DNA of 64,000 nt from Nitrospira sp. LK70. Its GTDB lineage: Bacteria > Nitrospirota > Nitrospiria > Nitrospirales > Nitrospiraceae. The translations under genes were made by a program, and so were the position numbers. Under the pieces are notes generated by a model, which saw only the letters and a program-made list of their open reading frames with translations, was not told the origin of the DNA and did no database searches. The stretch covers positions 27,571-91,570 of the forward strand of contig PHGD01000009.1 of NCBI GenBank assembly GCA_011090425.1, read 5' to 3'. Below are positions 40,996 through 49,633 of this stretch, piece after piece (the stretch's first letter is position 1; every line of letters begins with the position of its first letter).

Positions 40996-41769
40996 ATGGC
41001 CACTCCGTTCGATAGCATCGAAAATGCGATTCGCGACATCAAGAAAGGGAAGTGCATTATCTTGGTGGACGATGAGGATCGGGAAAATGAGGGTGACTTG
41101 GTCATCGCCGCGGAGAAAGTCACTCCGCACGTGATCAACTTCATGGCCACCCATGCCCGAGGGTTGATTTGTCTGGCCTTAACGCCTGAACGAGTAGAAG
41201 AACTGCAGTTGCCACAGCAGGCTTCCGAGAATACCGCGCCGTTCGGGACCGCTTTCACCGTCTCGATCGATGCACGAAAAGACGTGACGACGGGGATCTC
41301 GGCAGCTGATCGAGCCACGACGATTCACGTGGCGATCGACCCCAAATCTAAACCCAGCGATCTCGCCAGGCCGGGTCACGTCTTTCCGCTCAAGGCACAG
41401 ACAGGTGGAGTGCTCCGGCGCGCTGGGCAAACCGAGGGATCTGTCGACCTAGCTAGGTTGGCAGGGCTGCGCCCTGCTGGAGTGATCTGCGAGATCATGA
41501 ATGTAGACGGCACCATGGCCCGCGTACCCGAGCTGACAAAGTTCGCCAGGACCCATAAACTGAGGATGGTGACCGTGAAGGCCTTGATCGAATACCGTAT
41601 GCGGAGGGAAACCTTCGTCAAACGGATGGCAACTGCACGGTTGCCCACGACGTTCGGCGAGTTCGAGGCGGTGGCATTCGAGAATCAGATCGACGGAGTG
41701 ACGCACATTGCTCTGGTGAAGGGCCCTGTCGACGGGGGGACGCCGACACTCCGGATGTTTGACGGCTGA
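40996..41769 (+). CDS. ribB: 3,4-dihydroxy-2-butanone 4-phosphate synthase part of a disrupted RibBA
   Basis: Codes for the complete synthase domain (residues 1-205), which turns ribulose 5-phosphate into the four-carbon precursor of riboflavin. [20 protein letters not shown] holds the acidic metal site; [20 protein letters not shown] and [15 protein letters not shown] follow. A further 40 residues start the GTP cyclohydrolase II domain ([30 protein letters not shown]), then the frame ends. The rest of that domain continues in a different frame from 41747. The synthase itself should be active. Confidence 0.88.
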   Translation: MATPFDSIENAIRDIKKGKCIILVDDEDRENEGDLVIAAEKVTPHVINFMATHARGLICLALTPERVEELQLPQQASENTAPFGTAFTVSIDARKDVTTGISAADRATTIHVAIDPKSKPSDLARPGHVFPLKAQTGGVLRRAGQTEGSVDLARLAGLRPAGVICEIMNVDGTMARVPELTKFARTHKLRMVTVKALIEYRMRRETFVKRMATARLPTTFGEFEAVAFENQIDGVTHIALVKGPVDGGTPTLRMFDG

Positions 41770-42190
41770 CGCGTTAGGATCGCTCCGTTGCGATTGCCGC
41801 GATCAATTGCACTCCGCGATGGAGATCATTCATAAGGAAGGCCGAGGCGTTCTCCTGTATCTGAATCAAGAAGGCAGAGGAATCGGGTTGCTGAATAAGA
41901 TCAAGGCCTATGCGTTACAAGATGAAGGGAGTGATACGGTTGAAGCCAATCTGCAACTCGGCTTCAAGGCGGATCTCCGCGACTATGGAGTCGGCGCGCA
42001 AATTTTGGCGAATCTCGGTTTGCACCAGATCAAGTTGATTACGAATAACCCGCGGAAGATCGTCGGGATCGAAGGCTATGGCCTGAAAGTCGTCGAACGT
42101 GTTCCTATTGAAATTCCCCCGCGTGCCGCGAATGTCCGATATCTTCGAACGAAGAAGGCGAAATTGGGCCATCTTCTCAAGAAAGTGTGA
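41747..42190 (+). pseudogene. ribA: GTP cyclohydrolase II part of RibBA, out of frame with its front half
   Basis: From 41747 the second frame reads [20 protein letters not shown], including the three zinc Cys residues, then [29 protein letters not shown] and the usual end. The start of this domain lies in the upstream frame, and about five residues (the TLVRV-H strand) are missing at the join. The layout fits loss of 14 bases between two CACTC repeats. There is no good start codon (only TTG at 41759) and no ribosome site, so activity is doubtful unless the join is a sequence error. Confidence 0.75.
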
Positions 42191-42248
42191 TGAGCCGTTT
42201 CAGCTCAAGTCCGATCTCTGGAATTTCAGACAGGGCGGCAGTTGAAAG

Positions 42249-42782
42249 ATGAAGTACAGAAAGATGGGACTCTCCGCGGTGGGATTTCGAATCGGCATTG
42301 TCGCGGCGAAGTTCAACCAACAGGTCACGAACAAATTACTGAATGCCTGCGTCGAAACGCTGGCGGCCCATGGTGTTCGTAAGGAGCGCATTCAGGTCTT
42401 GCGGGTACCGGGGGCATTCGAAATTCCACTTGTCGCGCGCGCCATGGCCAAGTCCGGTCGGTTTGATGCGGTGATTTGCTTGGGGGCGGTCATTCGTGGC
42501 GATACCCCACATTTTGAGTATATCAGTGCTGAGGTCAGCCGAGGTATCGGCCAGGCGGCGTTGGACACCGAGATTCCGATCATCTTCGGTGTGTTGACCA
42601 CAGAGACAGTTGCGCAGGCAGTGGAGCGTGCGGACCCGAAGCAATTCAACCGTGGCGGCGAGGCCGCGAAGTCTGCGATCGAGATGGTGATGGTGATGAA
42701 ACAGGTGGACAGGATCAGACAGAAATCAGATGCGGGGACATCGGTTGCACCACGGACGGCCGTGCGACGGCTTACGAGCTAG
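42249..42782 (+). CDS. ribH: 6,7-dimethyl-8-ribityllumazine synthase
   Basis: A 177-residue enzyme that condenses the products of the RibBA pathway into lumazine, the penultimate riboflavin step. Motifs include GIVAAKFNQQVTNKLL, VPGAFEIPL, CLGAVIRGDTPHFEYIS and PIIFGVLTTETVAQAVERA. The His of the TPHFEY segment is the proton donor in the family. A longer, basic C-terminal tail of 20 residues is unusual but harmless. It sits between ribBA and nusB, a common order. Confidence 0.95.
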   Translation: MKYRKMGLSAVGFRIGIVAAKFNQQVTNKLLNACVETLAAHGVRKERIQVLRVPGAFEIPLVARAMAKSGRFDAVICLGAVIRGDTPHFEYISAEVSRGIGQAALDTEIPIIFGVLTTETVAQAVERADPKQFNRGGEAAKSAIEMVMVMKQVDRIRQKSDAGTSVAPRTAVRRLTS

Positions 42783-42785
42783 CTT

Positions 42786-43247
42786 ATGGGAGCTCGTCAT
42801 CAGGCGCGCGAGCGAGCCTTGCAGATTCTGTTTCAGCATGACATTCACGGGAAGGCTGACGTGCCGCTCGACGAGTTTTGGCATGAATACTCGGCGTCCG
42901 AGGAGTCCAAAGCGTTCGCGGAACGGTTGGTCCAGGGTGTGTTGGAGCATAAAAAGGAACTCGATGCCGTCATCGGGAAGTATGCGACGAATTGGACGGT
43001 AAGTCGCATGCCGGTCGTCGACCGCAACATCTTGCGTGCCGGACTGTACGAGTTGCTCTGGTTGGATGAGGTGCCTGCAAAGGTCACCATGGATGAAGCT
43101 ATCGAACTTGCGAAAAGTTTCGGCGATGACGATGCCTCAAAGTTCGTGAACGCGGTTCTCGACAAGGCCTTGGCGACCGAGTCGCGGTTGGCTGCAAAGC
43201 GGGCGGAACTGGATCGACCGGTTGGAAGGAGAGCCGACAGTGATTGA
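42786..43247 (+). CDS. nusB: transcription antitermination factor NusB
   Basis: A 153-residue helical RNA-binding protein acting with NusE in rRNA antitermination. It shows [17 protein letters not shown], then [20 protein letters not shown] and [20 protein letters not shown], followed by [11 protein letters not shown], all typical. It begins three bases after the ribH stop and its last codons overlap the purB start. Confidence 0.95.
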   Translation: MGARHQARERALQILFQHDIHGKADVPLDEFWHEYSASEESKAFAERLVQGVLEHKKELDAVIGKYATNWTVSRMPVVDRNILRAGLYELLWLDEVPAKVTMDEAIELAKSFGDDDASKFVNAVLDKALATESRLAAKRAELDRPVGRRADSD

Positions 43248-44580
43248 GCGGTACACACGTCCTCAAATGAAGGCCATCTGGGATCTGAATCATAAGTATG
43301 AGATCTGGTTGGAGGTTGAGCTGCAAGCCTGTGCGGCCTTCGAACTGGCCAAACAGGCCCCGCATGGGACGGCGGCGAAAATCAGGAAAAAGGCCAAGAT
43401 CGATGTTGAACGGATTGCCGAAATCGAAAAGGTTACGAAACACGATGTGATCGCCTTTCTTGAATCGCTCATGGACACAGTGGGACCGGAACATCGGTTT
43501 CTCCACATGGGACTCACGTCTTCGGACATCGTCGATACGTCGCTTGCCATACAAATGACCGAGGCGCTCGATCTGATTCTGAGGGGAGTCGATGAGCTTC
43601 TCGTCGTGCTGAAACAGCAGGCGCTCCGTTACAAGAACCAGATAATGGTGGGACGGTCGCATGGCATTCATGGTGAGCCAATCTCATTTGGTCTGAAGAT
43701 GGCCCTGTGGTATGAAGAAGTCCGACGTCATCAAGCACGGTTGCGGCAGGTGCGGAACGAGATTGCCGTCGGCAAGTTGTCAGGCGCGATGGGGACTTTC
43801 GCGCATCAGGGGCCCGACATCGAAGAATATGTGTGTGACAAACTCGGCTTGAAGGCGGATCCCGTCTCGAATCAGGTCGTCCAGCGTGATCGCCATGCCT
43901 TCTATGCAACGGCGCTTGCCTTGCTTGCTGCAAGCATCGAGAAGTTCGCCACCGAGATTCGTCACCTTCAGCGCACGGAAGTGCTCGAGGCGGAAGAATT
44001 TTTCTCCGAAGGACAAAAGGGATCGTCGGCGATGCCTCACAAACGGAACCCGATTGTCTCGGAGAACCTCTGCGGCTTGGCTCGGGTGGTGCGGGCCAAC
44101 AGCGTAGCGGCGATGGAAAACGTCGCGCTCTGGCATGAACGCGATATCAGCCATTCGTCCGTCGAGCGGGTGATCATGCCGGACAGTACAATCTTGATCG
44201 ACTACATGCTTGCCAAGGTGACGGACTTGATCAAGCACCTGGTCGTCTATCCGGATCGAATGAGGCAGAACCTCGAATTGACGGGAGGACTCATTTATTC
44301 GCAGCGGTTACTGTTGACCTTGGTTGAGAAGGGGGCGCAGCGAAAGGAGTCGTACGAAGCGGTTCAGCGCAATGCCATGGCATCCTGGAGGGGAGGGGGC
44401 GGATTGCAAGAATTGGTCGGCAAAGACCCTTTTATTTCAGCGCATCTCACAAAGAGTGAAATTGCCGTCTGCTTCAACCCACAACACTATCTGCGCCACC
44501 TGGATCAGATCTATCGGCGGGTGTTCGGGCGTAGCAGGCAACGTTCGCCTGACATCAGTGCGAAGGGAGCGAGATCATGA
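43240..44580 (+). CDS. purB: adenylosuccinate lyase
   Basis: A 446-residue enzyme for two fumarate-releasing steps of purine synthesis (to AICAR and to AMP). The start GTG at 43240 gives [14 protein letters not shown] residues and has GGAAGGAG seven bases upstream; it overlaps the nusB end by eight bases. The superfamily signature [12 protein letters not shown] is intact, including its catalytic flexible-loop Ser. [16 protein letters not shown] holds the active-site His. The stop overlaps the start of the chlorite dismutase gene. Confidence 0.95.
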   Translation: MIERYTRPQMKAIWDLNHKYEIWLEVELQACAAFELAKQAPHGTAAKIRKKAKIDVERIAEIEKVTKHDVIAFLESLMDTVGPEHRFLHMGLTSSDIVDTSLAIQMTEALDLILRGVDELLVVLKQQALRYKNQIMVGRSHGIHGEPISFGLKMALWYEEVRRHQARLRQVRNEIAVGKLSGAMGTFAHQGPDIEEYVCDKLGLKADPVSNQVVQRDRHAFYATALALLAASIEKFATEIRHLQRTEVLEAEEFFSEGQKGSSAMPHKRNPIVSENLCGLARVVRANSVAAMENVALWHERDISHSSVERVIMPDSTILIDYMLAKVTDLIKHLVVYPDRMRQNLELTGGLIYSQRLLLTLVEKGAQRKESYEAVQRNAMASWRGGGGLQELVGKDPFISAHLTKSEIAVCFNPQHYLRHLDQIYRRVFGRSRQRSPDISAKGARS

Positions 44581-45371
44581 CTCGATCACGTGTCATGGGG
44601 CTGGTGCTGATTTGGGTGATGGTTGGTGCTTGGGTATCGAACGCTCAGGCGGCGGCGGACCGAGAAAAGCTTCTCACTGAACCGGGAGCCTACGGCACGT
44701 TCGCCGTCTTCGCACTCAATGAGGAGTGGGCGAAGCAGGACCCAGCGACACGGATCGTCCGTCTGACGTCGCTGAAAGGTGTGGTGGAACAGCATCGAGA
44801 GCATGTGACAATCGATCTGTACCTCCTTCGAGGACTTTCCGATCAAGGCGACATCATGTTCCGTATTCATGCTGCGGAATTGCACGAGACACAGGAGTTT
44901 CTCCTGGATCTGCAGAGCAGCCAATTTGGGAAACACCTCAAGACGGTCGGGATCATGCACGGGCTCAGCAAGAAGCCGAATTATGTGCCGGGATTCTCGG
45001 ATCAGATGAAGGCTGACTTAAATGCCGTCAGTGAGCCAGGCCGGAAACCCTATGCGATTGTGATTCCGATCCGGAAATCGGCCGACTGGTGGGGGTTGGA
45101 TCAGGAGAAACGAGCCGCGATGATGCAGGAACATACCGCCGCCACGCTGCCCTACGCGAAGACGGTCCGACGGAAGCTCTATCACTCCAGCGGACTGGAT
45201 GATCAGGACTTTATTACCTATTTTGAAACCTCCAAGCTGGAAGACTTTCACAGCCTGATGCTGTCGCTCGAAAAAGTGCAAGAATTCCGCCATACGCGGC
45301 GAATCGGACATCCGATCATACTCGGTACGATGAAATCGTTGGATGAGGTTGTAGAACTGTTGGCGCAGTAA
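44577..45371 (+). CDS. cld: chlorite dismutase, periplasmic, Nitrospira type
   Basis: A 264-residue haem enzyme that turns chlorite into chloride and oxygen. A 26-residue signal peptide ends AQA, so the mature enzyme is periplasmic. The proximal haem ligand is His186 in MQEHTAATLPY (mature 160) and the distal catalytic Arg is Arg199 in KTVRRKLYHSSG (mature 173), at the same spacing as in the Nitrospira defluvii enzyme. The length and the FITYFETSKLEDFHSL stretch fit the long, pentameric clade. Its ATG overlaps the purB TGA by four bases, so it is translationally coupled inside a purine operon. Its native substrate in nitrite oxidisers is debated. Confidence 0.93.
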   Translation: MTRSRVMGLVLIWVMVGAWVSNAQAAADREKLLTEPGAYGTFAVFALNEEWAKQDPATRIVRLTSLKGVVEQHREHVTIDLYLLRGLSDQGDIMFRIHAAELHETQEFLLDLQSSQFGKHLKTVGIMHGLSKKPNYVPGFSDQMKADLNAVSEPGRKPYAIVIPIRKSADWWGLDQEKRAAMMQEHTAATLPYAKTVRRKLYHSSGLDDQDFITYFETSKLEDFHSLMLSLEKVQEFRHTRRIGHPIILGTMKSLDEVVELLAQ

Positions 45372-45395
45372 GTTGAACCATGTGAGGTTCGAATC

Positions 45396-46100
45396 ATGGC
45401 GACGGGCGAGCTTCTGTACGAAGGCAAGGCGAAGAAGATCTTTTCGACGGGCAATCCCGACCAAGTCGTGCAGTATTTCAAGGACGATGCGACGGCGTTC
45501 AACGCACAGAAGCGCGGCACCATCGTCGATAAAGGCGTCATCAACAACAAGGTTTCCGAGCGACTATTTCGGCTCTTGGAGCAACATGGGATAGGGACAC
45601 ATTTTCTGGAGCGGCTGAACGACCGTGAAATGCTTACAAAGAGAGTCAGAATCGTACCCATCGAAGTCGTGATCCGAAACGTCGTGGCGGGCAGCTTGGC
45701 CAAACGGCTCGGACTGAAGGAGGGGAACCGCATCGATCCGGCGGTTGTTGAGTTTTATTACAAGAACGACGCTCTTGGCGATCCGCTGGTCAATGACGAT
45801 CATCTGCGGCTGATGAATGTTGCGACGCCAGGCGTGTTGCGTGAGTTGCGCGAACTGGGGCACGCGATTAATAAGGTCATCAAACCCTTCTTCGCTGAGC
45901 GGATGATGCAGCTCGTCGATTTCAAGCTCGAGTTCGGAGTCTTTCACAATAAACTGATTCTGGCGGACGAAATTTCTCCGGATACCTGCCGTTTCTGGGA
46001 CATGACGACCGGTGAGTCGATGGATAAGGATCGGTTTAGAAAGGACATGGGGAAGATCGAGGAGGCGTATCAGGAGGTTTTGAAAAGGGTATGTGGATGA
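45396..46100 (+). CDS. purC: SAICAR synthetase
   Basis: A 234-residue enzyme adding aspartate to CAIR with ATP in purine synthesis. ELLYEGKAKKIFSTGNPDQV, the ATP-grip FKDDATAFNAQKRGTI, RNVVAGSLAKRLG and the signature LKLEFGVFHNKLILADEISP-type segment are present (here VDFKLEFGVF). It follows cld by 24 bases, so it most likely shares the purB-cld transcript. Confidence 0.95.
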   Translation: MATGELLYEGKAKKIFSTGNPDQVVQYFKDDATAFNAQKRGTIVDKGVINNKVSERLFRLLEQHGIGTHFLERLNDREMLTKRVRIVPIEVVIRNVVAGSLAKRLGLKEGNRIDPAVVEFYYKNDALGDPLVNDDHLRLMNVATPGVLRELRELGHAINKVIKPFFAERMMQLVDFKLEFGVFHNKLILADEISPDTCRFWDMTTGESMDKDRFRKDMGKIEEAYQEVLKRVCG

Positions 46101-46125
46101 GAAGGGGACAGGGAAGAAGAGAAAG

Positions 46126-46344
46126 ATGCTGCGGGTGTATTTGAATTATGGCCTGATCGCATCGGTGGTGGTGTGGGCGGCCATTGTGGGGATGATGGCC
46201 TATCGATTGAACGAGTCGCCCTGGCGCTGGGCCTTCGTCGGCCTGGTATGTGCCGGCGGGTTGACCGTCGCGGCCATCTTGTGGATCAAGAAATACGTGG
46301 ATCGGTTGAACGAAGCCGAAGAAAAGCGGGAGAGCAAGTCGTGA
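46126..46344 (+). CDS. small two-helix membrane protein
   Basis: A 72-residue product from the ATG at 46126, starting MLRVYLNYGLIASVVVWAAI with two membrane helices and a charged tail (YVDRLNEAEEKRE). A GTG at 46093 would add 11 residues and overlap purC. I recognise no family. It lies between purC and purS and ends four bases inside purS, so it is made with the purine enzymes; a role in that pathway is not indicated by the sequence. Confidence 0.6.
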   Translation: MLRVYLNYGLIASVVVWAAIVGMMAYRLNESPWRWAFVGLVCAGGLTVAAILWIKKYVDRLNEAEEKRESKS

Positions 46345-46583
46345 AAGCCAAAATTCATGTAACGCTGAAGCAGGGCATCTTGGATCCGCAAGGTAAAGCC
46401 ATCGAACATGCGCTGGACTCCCTGGGATTCAAGAATGTCGCAAATGTTCGCGTAGGAAAGTACATGGAGTTGGATCTCGATCAAAACGATAGGACCAAGG
46501 CTGAGGCTGAGATCAAAGGTATGTGTGAAAAGTTATTGGCGAACACCATCATTGAAGAGTATCGGTACGAATTGCAAAGCTGA
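46341..46583 (+). CDS. purS: phosphoribosylformylglycinamidine synthase subunit PurS
   Basis: An 80-residue subunit that bridges PurL and PurQ in the FGAM synthase complex. The GTG at 46341 starts the typical KAKIHVTLKQGILDPQGKAI, with HALDSLGFKNVANVRVGKYM following. The frame is open further upstream, but that part overlaps the small membrane protein and has no similarity. The start overlaps the previous stop (GTGA), so translation is coupled. Confidence 0.93.
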   Translation: MKAKIHVTLKQGILDPQGKAIEHALDSLGFKNVANVRVGKYMELDLDQNDRTKAEAEIKGMCEKLLANTIIEEYRYELQS

Positions 46584-46612
46584 CTTAACCTCAACGTTCT
46601 TCTTGTTGGGCT

Positions 46613-47308
46613 ATGAATATCGGCGTCGTTGTCTTTCCCGGCAGCAATTGTGATCACGACTGTCAGCATGTCTTCAAAGACGTGCTGGGACAAGATGTGA
46701 CGATGATCTGGCACAAGGAAACTTCTTTGGCCGGTGTGGATGCCGTCATCCTGCCCGGTGGATTTTCATACGGTGACTATCTCCGGACTGGAGCGATTGC
46801 ACGGTTTTCGCCGGTGATGAACGCGGTGAAAGAATTTGCCTCCGGAGGTGGGTTAGTGCTCGGGATTTGCAATGGATTCCAGATTCTCCTCGAGGCAGGA
46901 CTACTGCCGGGCACCATGTTGCGGAATAAGTCGTTGCATTTTATCTGCCGTGAGACCTGTGTCAAAGTGGAGAATGCTGCGACGCCGTTTACGAATGTGT
47001 GCAGGTCCGGACAGGTGCTCAAGATCCCGATTGCTCACGCGGATGGGAACTACTATACCGATCCAGTGACGCTAGCCGGGCTTCAAGCCAATGCCCAGAT
47101 CATCTTCCGCTATTGTACGGCAGACGGGAAGGTGACGCCGGAGGCTTGTCCGAACGGCTCGCTCGATAATATTGCCGGCATCCGCAATGCCGAAGGCAAT
47201 GTGTTGGGCATGATGCCGCATCCGGAACGTTGTGCCGAATCGGTTTTGGGCAACGAAGACGGGCGGGCTGTTCTGTCGTCAATAGTGGAGGGGATCAAGA
47301 AGGTGTGA
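46613..47308 (+). CDS. purQ: phosphoribosylformylglycinamidine synthase subunit PurQ
   Basis: A 231-residue class I glutamine amidotransferase that feeds ammonia to PurL. The nucleophile Cys lies in [20 protein letters not shown] and the His-Glu pair in MMPHPERC near the end. [16 protein letters not shown] is the family start. A small-type purL would be expected nearby but is not in this window. Confidence 0.95.
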   Translation: MNIGVVVFPGSNCDHDCQHVFKDVLGQDVTMIWHKETSLAGVDAVILPGGFSYGDYLRTGAIARFSPVMNAVKEFASGGGLVLGICNGFQILLEAGLLPGTMLRNKSLHFICRETCVKVENAATPFTNVCRSGQVLKIPIAHADGNYYTDPVTLAGLQANAQIIFRYCTADGKVTPEACPNGSLDNIAGIRNAEGNVLGMMPHPERCAESVLGNEDGRAVLSSIVEGIKKV

Positions 47309-47347
47309 AGAATAGGAGTGCCTACTCGGTCCTTCTTGTCCCCTACA

Positions 47348-47520
47348 GAACGTCAACTCAAGACGCTCACCGAAGTGATCCAGAACGGGTCATCCCGAGC
47401 CTGAAGACCCTGCAGTGCAATCCTCATCCGCAGGGCGCCAAGGCACTCGCAGGAAAGGGACAAGCTCTACCGCATCAGGGTAGGCGATTCCCGGTTCGCT
47501 GCACGATTCAAGACAAGGAG
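47348..47520 (+). pseudogene. decayed RelE/ParE-type toxin gene
   Basis: Pieces of a RelE-fold toxin appear in order but in different frames: [12 protein letters not shown], then LKTLQCNPHPQGAKALAGK, then DKLYRIRVGDSRF. These match the usual L..L..NP.P.GAK.L.G....YRIRVGDYR pattern. At least two frame changes separate them and there is no start. No antitoxin is adjacent. Confidence 0.6.
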
Positions 47521-47549
47521 CCAACCTTAATCCGAAATAACGTCGTTCA

Positions 47550-47852
47550 ATGCCTTATCTTACCCATCAGAAATTCTCAGTGCCGCTCGACCGTGACCAG
47601 GTCGCGCAAAACTGGCGCCGGAGGGGGTACTCCTGTGACCTGTTAACCGATCCTCCCGGCAGGGAGTGGAATGATTTCGTTCATTCGACGAACGAGCTGG
47701 TAACCGTTATGGATGGGAGGCTTAGGCTGACCATCGACGGAGAAGAGATCATCGCAGAGCCGGGCGACGAAGTGTTTATTCCGAAATCTGTTCGCCATTC
47801 CGTCAAGAATATTGCCTCCTCTATGACGTGCTGGCTGTATGGGTACGATTAG
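47550..47852 (+). CDS. cupin-domain protein
   Basis: A 100-residue single-cupin protein. The first motif (DFVHSTNELVTVMDGRLRLT) lacks the usual HxH pair, while the second (EPGDEVFIPKSVRHSVKN) keeps Gly, Pro and His. Such small cupins bind a metal or ligand and often act as isomerases or sensors; the function here is unknown. It follows the decayed toxin gene and stands alone. Confidence 0.75.
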   Translation: MPYLTHQKFSVPLDRDQVAQNWRRRGYSCDLLTDPPGREWNDFVHSTNELVTVMDGRLRLTIDGEEIIAEPGDEVFIPKSVRHSVKNIASSMTCWLYGYD

Positions 47853-48085
47853 AAGAAAGGTTTGCGAAGTACCGTTACCACACAGCGTGGGGCCGGTGAG
47901 ATTTCGACCTATACGGGACCCAGGCAGCGCCTCCTCAATTTTTGGGTCTGACAAATAGGCATATGTTTCTGATATCCTAGCGCCCGTTTCTTTACCACCT
48001 AGGCCAATTTTCAGCAGGTTTGAGACTGTTTGACATCACATAAACATACCTTACTATGAGTGACCATATCTAAGGAGGAAGGCGA

Positions 48086-49624
48086 ATGCATGCCAATTCT
48101 AGAAGCAACTCGATCGTAGCTGTATGCTTGCTGCTGTCGTTAACTGGTTGTTTCATGCGCGAGCATGTCGTTCACCCACCGCCTCCGACGCTACTGCCGC
48201 CAACTCCGAACACCCTCTCATCGACCACAGAGTCCACCGTCAGCTTTCCCGTTCAGGTGGACCTGTCGCCATTTATCTATGCTGCCAACGATGAGAGCGT
48301 GATTCCCAAGAAGTTCGATCATTGGAGGAACTCCATCAAACATCCTAAAGGTGCCGAGTATAAGTATTATGCCGAGCGGGATGATTTTGCTGTGGCACCT
48401 TCAGGTTCCCATCAAGCCAGGAGCACGAATTCCGGGAGTGTGATCCACGATTGGTGGAAGGGCATTGAACCATTAAGCTCTAGTCTATCCATCAGCTCAG
48501 CCCTTCGCTATAAGATTGGAGCCCCTCCACTTCAATGTGGCGATGGCACCGAATGGCCGAAAAGAGCAACGCTGATCGGGAATCTCGCCGTTGGCATGAC
48601 ACCGAATTACGGTGTGTCGGCATCAGTAACCGGTGTGACGCTGGACGCCATTGATCCTTGCAAAATCAGCATCACCGATACCGATGTGTTTCAGGAAGTC
48701 AAAAATCAGCTGACAGAGCGAATACGGGGTGGGCTCGGCAACGCGGCCGCACGTATCAACACGCTGACAGCCAGATCCCGGGTGGAAGATGTTTGGCACA
48801 CGCTGCTCAACCCCATACCACTAGAACCGGACGCCTGGCTCCTGCTCAACATCGGTAACGTGTGGCGCAGTGGCTTCTCTTCAGGGGGTGGAGATATCAT
48901 CGAGGACACCATTCATGTAACCGCGAAACCGGTTCTCGTGTTCGGTGCCGAACCACCAACTACCGGCGGGGCTCTTCCTCAACTTGAAACTGAAGCGGCT
49001 TCCACTGGATTCCATGGCGCCGCCGATGCCCAGTTGTATAGCACAATGCCCAGGACACTTGCGAACCGGCTGGCTTCCACTGGGTTTCACGTCGTCGCTG
49101 ACCTCCCACTGGACTATCCCTCGCTGTCCCGATCACTTGCAACGCGGTTGAAGGGAAAACGTGTCCAAGTGAAAGGAGATTTCATTCACATCACCGATGC
49201 GGCTATTTTCGGCCGTGGTGGCAATCAAGTTGTTCTACGGATTGCGTTTACGGGAGACGCCACCGGTCATCTATATTTCGTAGGGAAACCTGCAATGAAC
49301 ACGTTGGCCAAGTCCGTTCAGATCGCTGGCCTCCGCATGGATCTCGATTCCGAAGAGCTCCTCCAGAAGAGCGGCCCTGGTTGGCTCTCCACTTCTTCCA
49401 TCAGAGAACTCATTATGGGTGAAGCCGTGCTCGGTCTGACTCCGGCGACTGATCGCATGCGCGACCTTGTGACTAAGGCCCTGAGTCGAGAGTTGAGTCC
49501 GACTATCACGACGCATGGAACCGTCACATCGGTGCAGGGCATCGGTGTGTTCGCCGATGTGAACGCGCTGTACGTTCGGGTGATGAGTGACGGATCACTC
49601 AATCTGAAGGTCGATGGTAAGTAG
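48086..49624 (+). CDS. DUF4403 family lipoprotein
   Basis: A 512-residue lipoprotein (signal ending LSLTGCFM). After a Pro-rich linker it has VSFPVQVDLSPFIYAANDES and RYKIGAPPLQCGDG, then paired beta-helical repeats, as in DUF4403. The family has a tubular lipid-binding protein-like shape and an unknown envelope role. The ribosome site AAGGAGG precedes the ATG. The gene is convergent with the transporter that follows. Confidence 0.75.
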   Translation: MHANSRSNSIVAVCLLLSLTGCFMREHVVHPPPPTLLPPTPNTLSSTTESTVSFPVQVDLSPFIYAANDESVIPKKFDHWRNSIKHPKGAEYKYYAERDDFAVAPSGSHQARSTNSGSVIHDWWKGIEPLSSSLSISSALRYKIGAPPLQCGDGTEWPKRATLIGNLAVGMTPNYGVSASVTGVTLDAIDPCKISITDTDVFQEVKNQLTERIRGGLGNAAARINTLTARSRVEDVWHTLLNPIPLEPDAWLLLNIGNVWRSGFSSGGGDIIEDTIHVTAKPVLVFGAEPPTTGGALPQLETEAASTGFHGAADAQLYSTMPRTLANRLASTGFHVVADLPLDYPSLSRSLATRLKGKRVQVKGDFIHITDAAIFGRGGNQVVLRIAFTGDATGHLYFVGKPAMNTLAKSVQIAGLRMDLDSEELLQKSGPGWLSTSSIRELIMGEAVLGLTPATDRMRDLVTKALSRELSPTITTHGTVTSVQGIGVFADVNALYVRVMSDGSLNLKVDGK

Positions 49625-49633
49625 TAATGCGCC

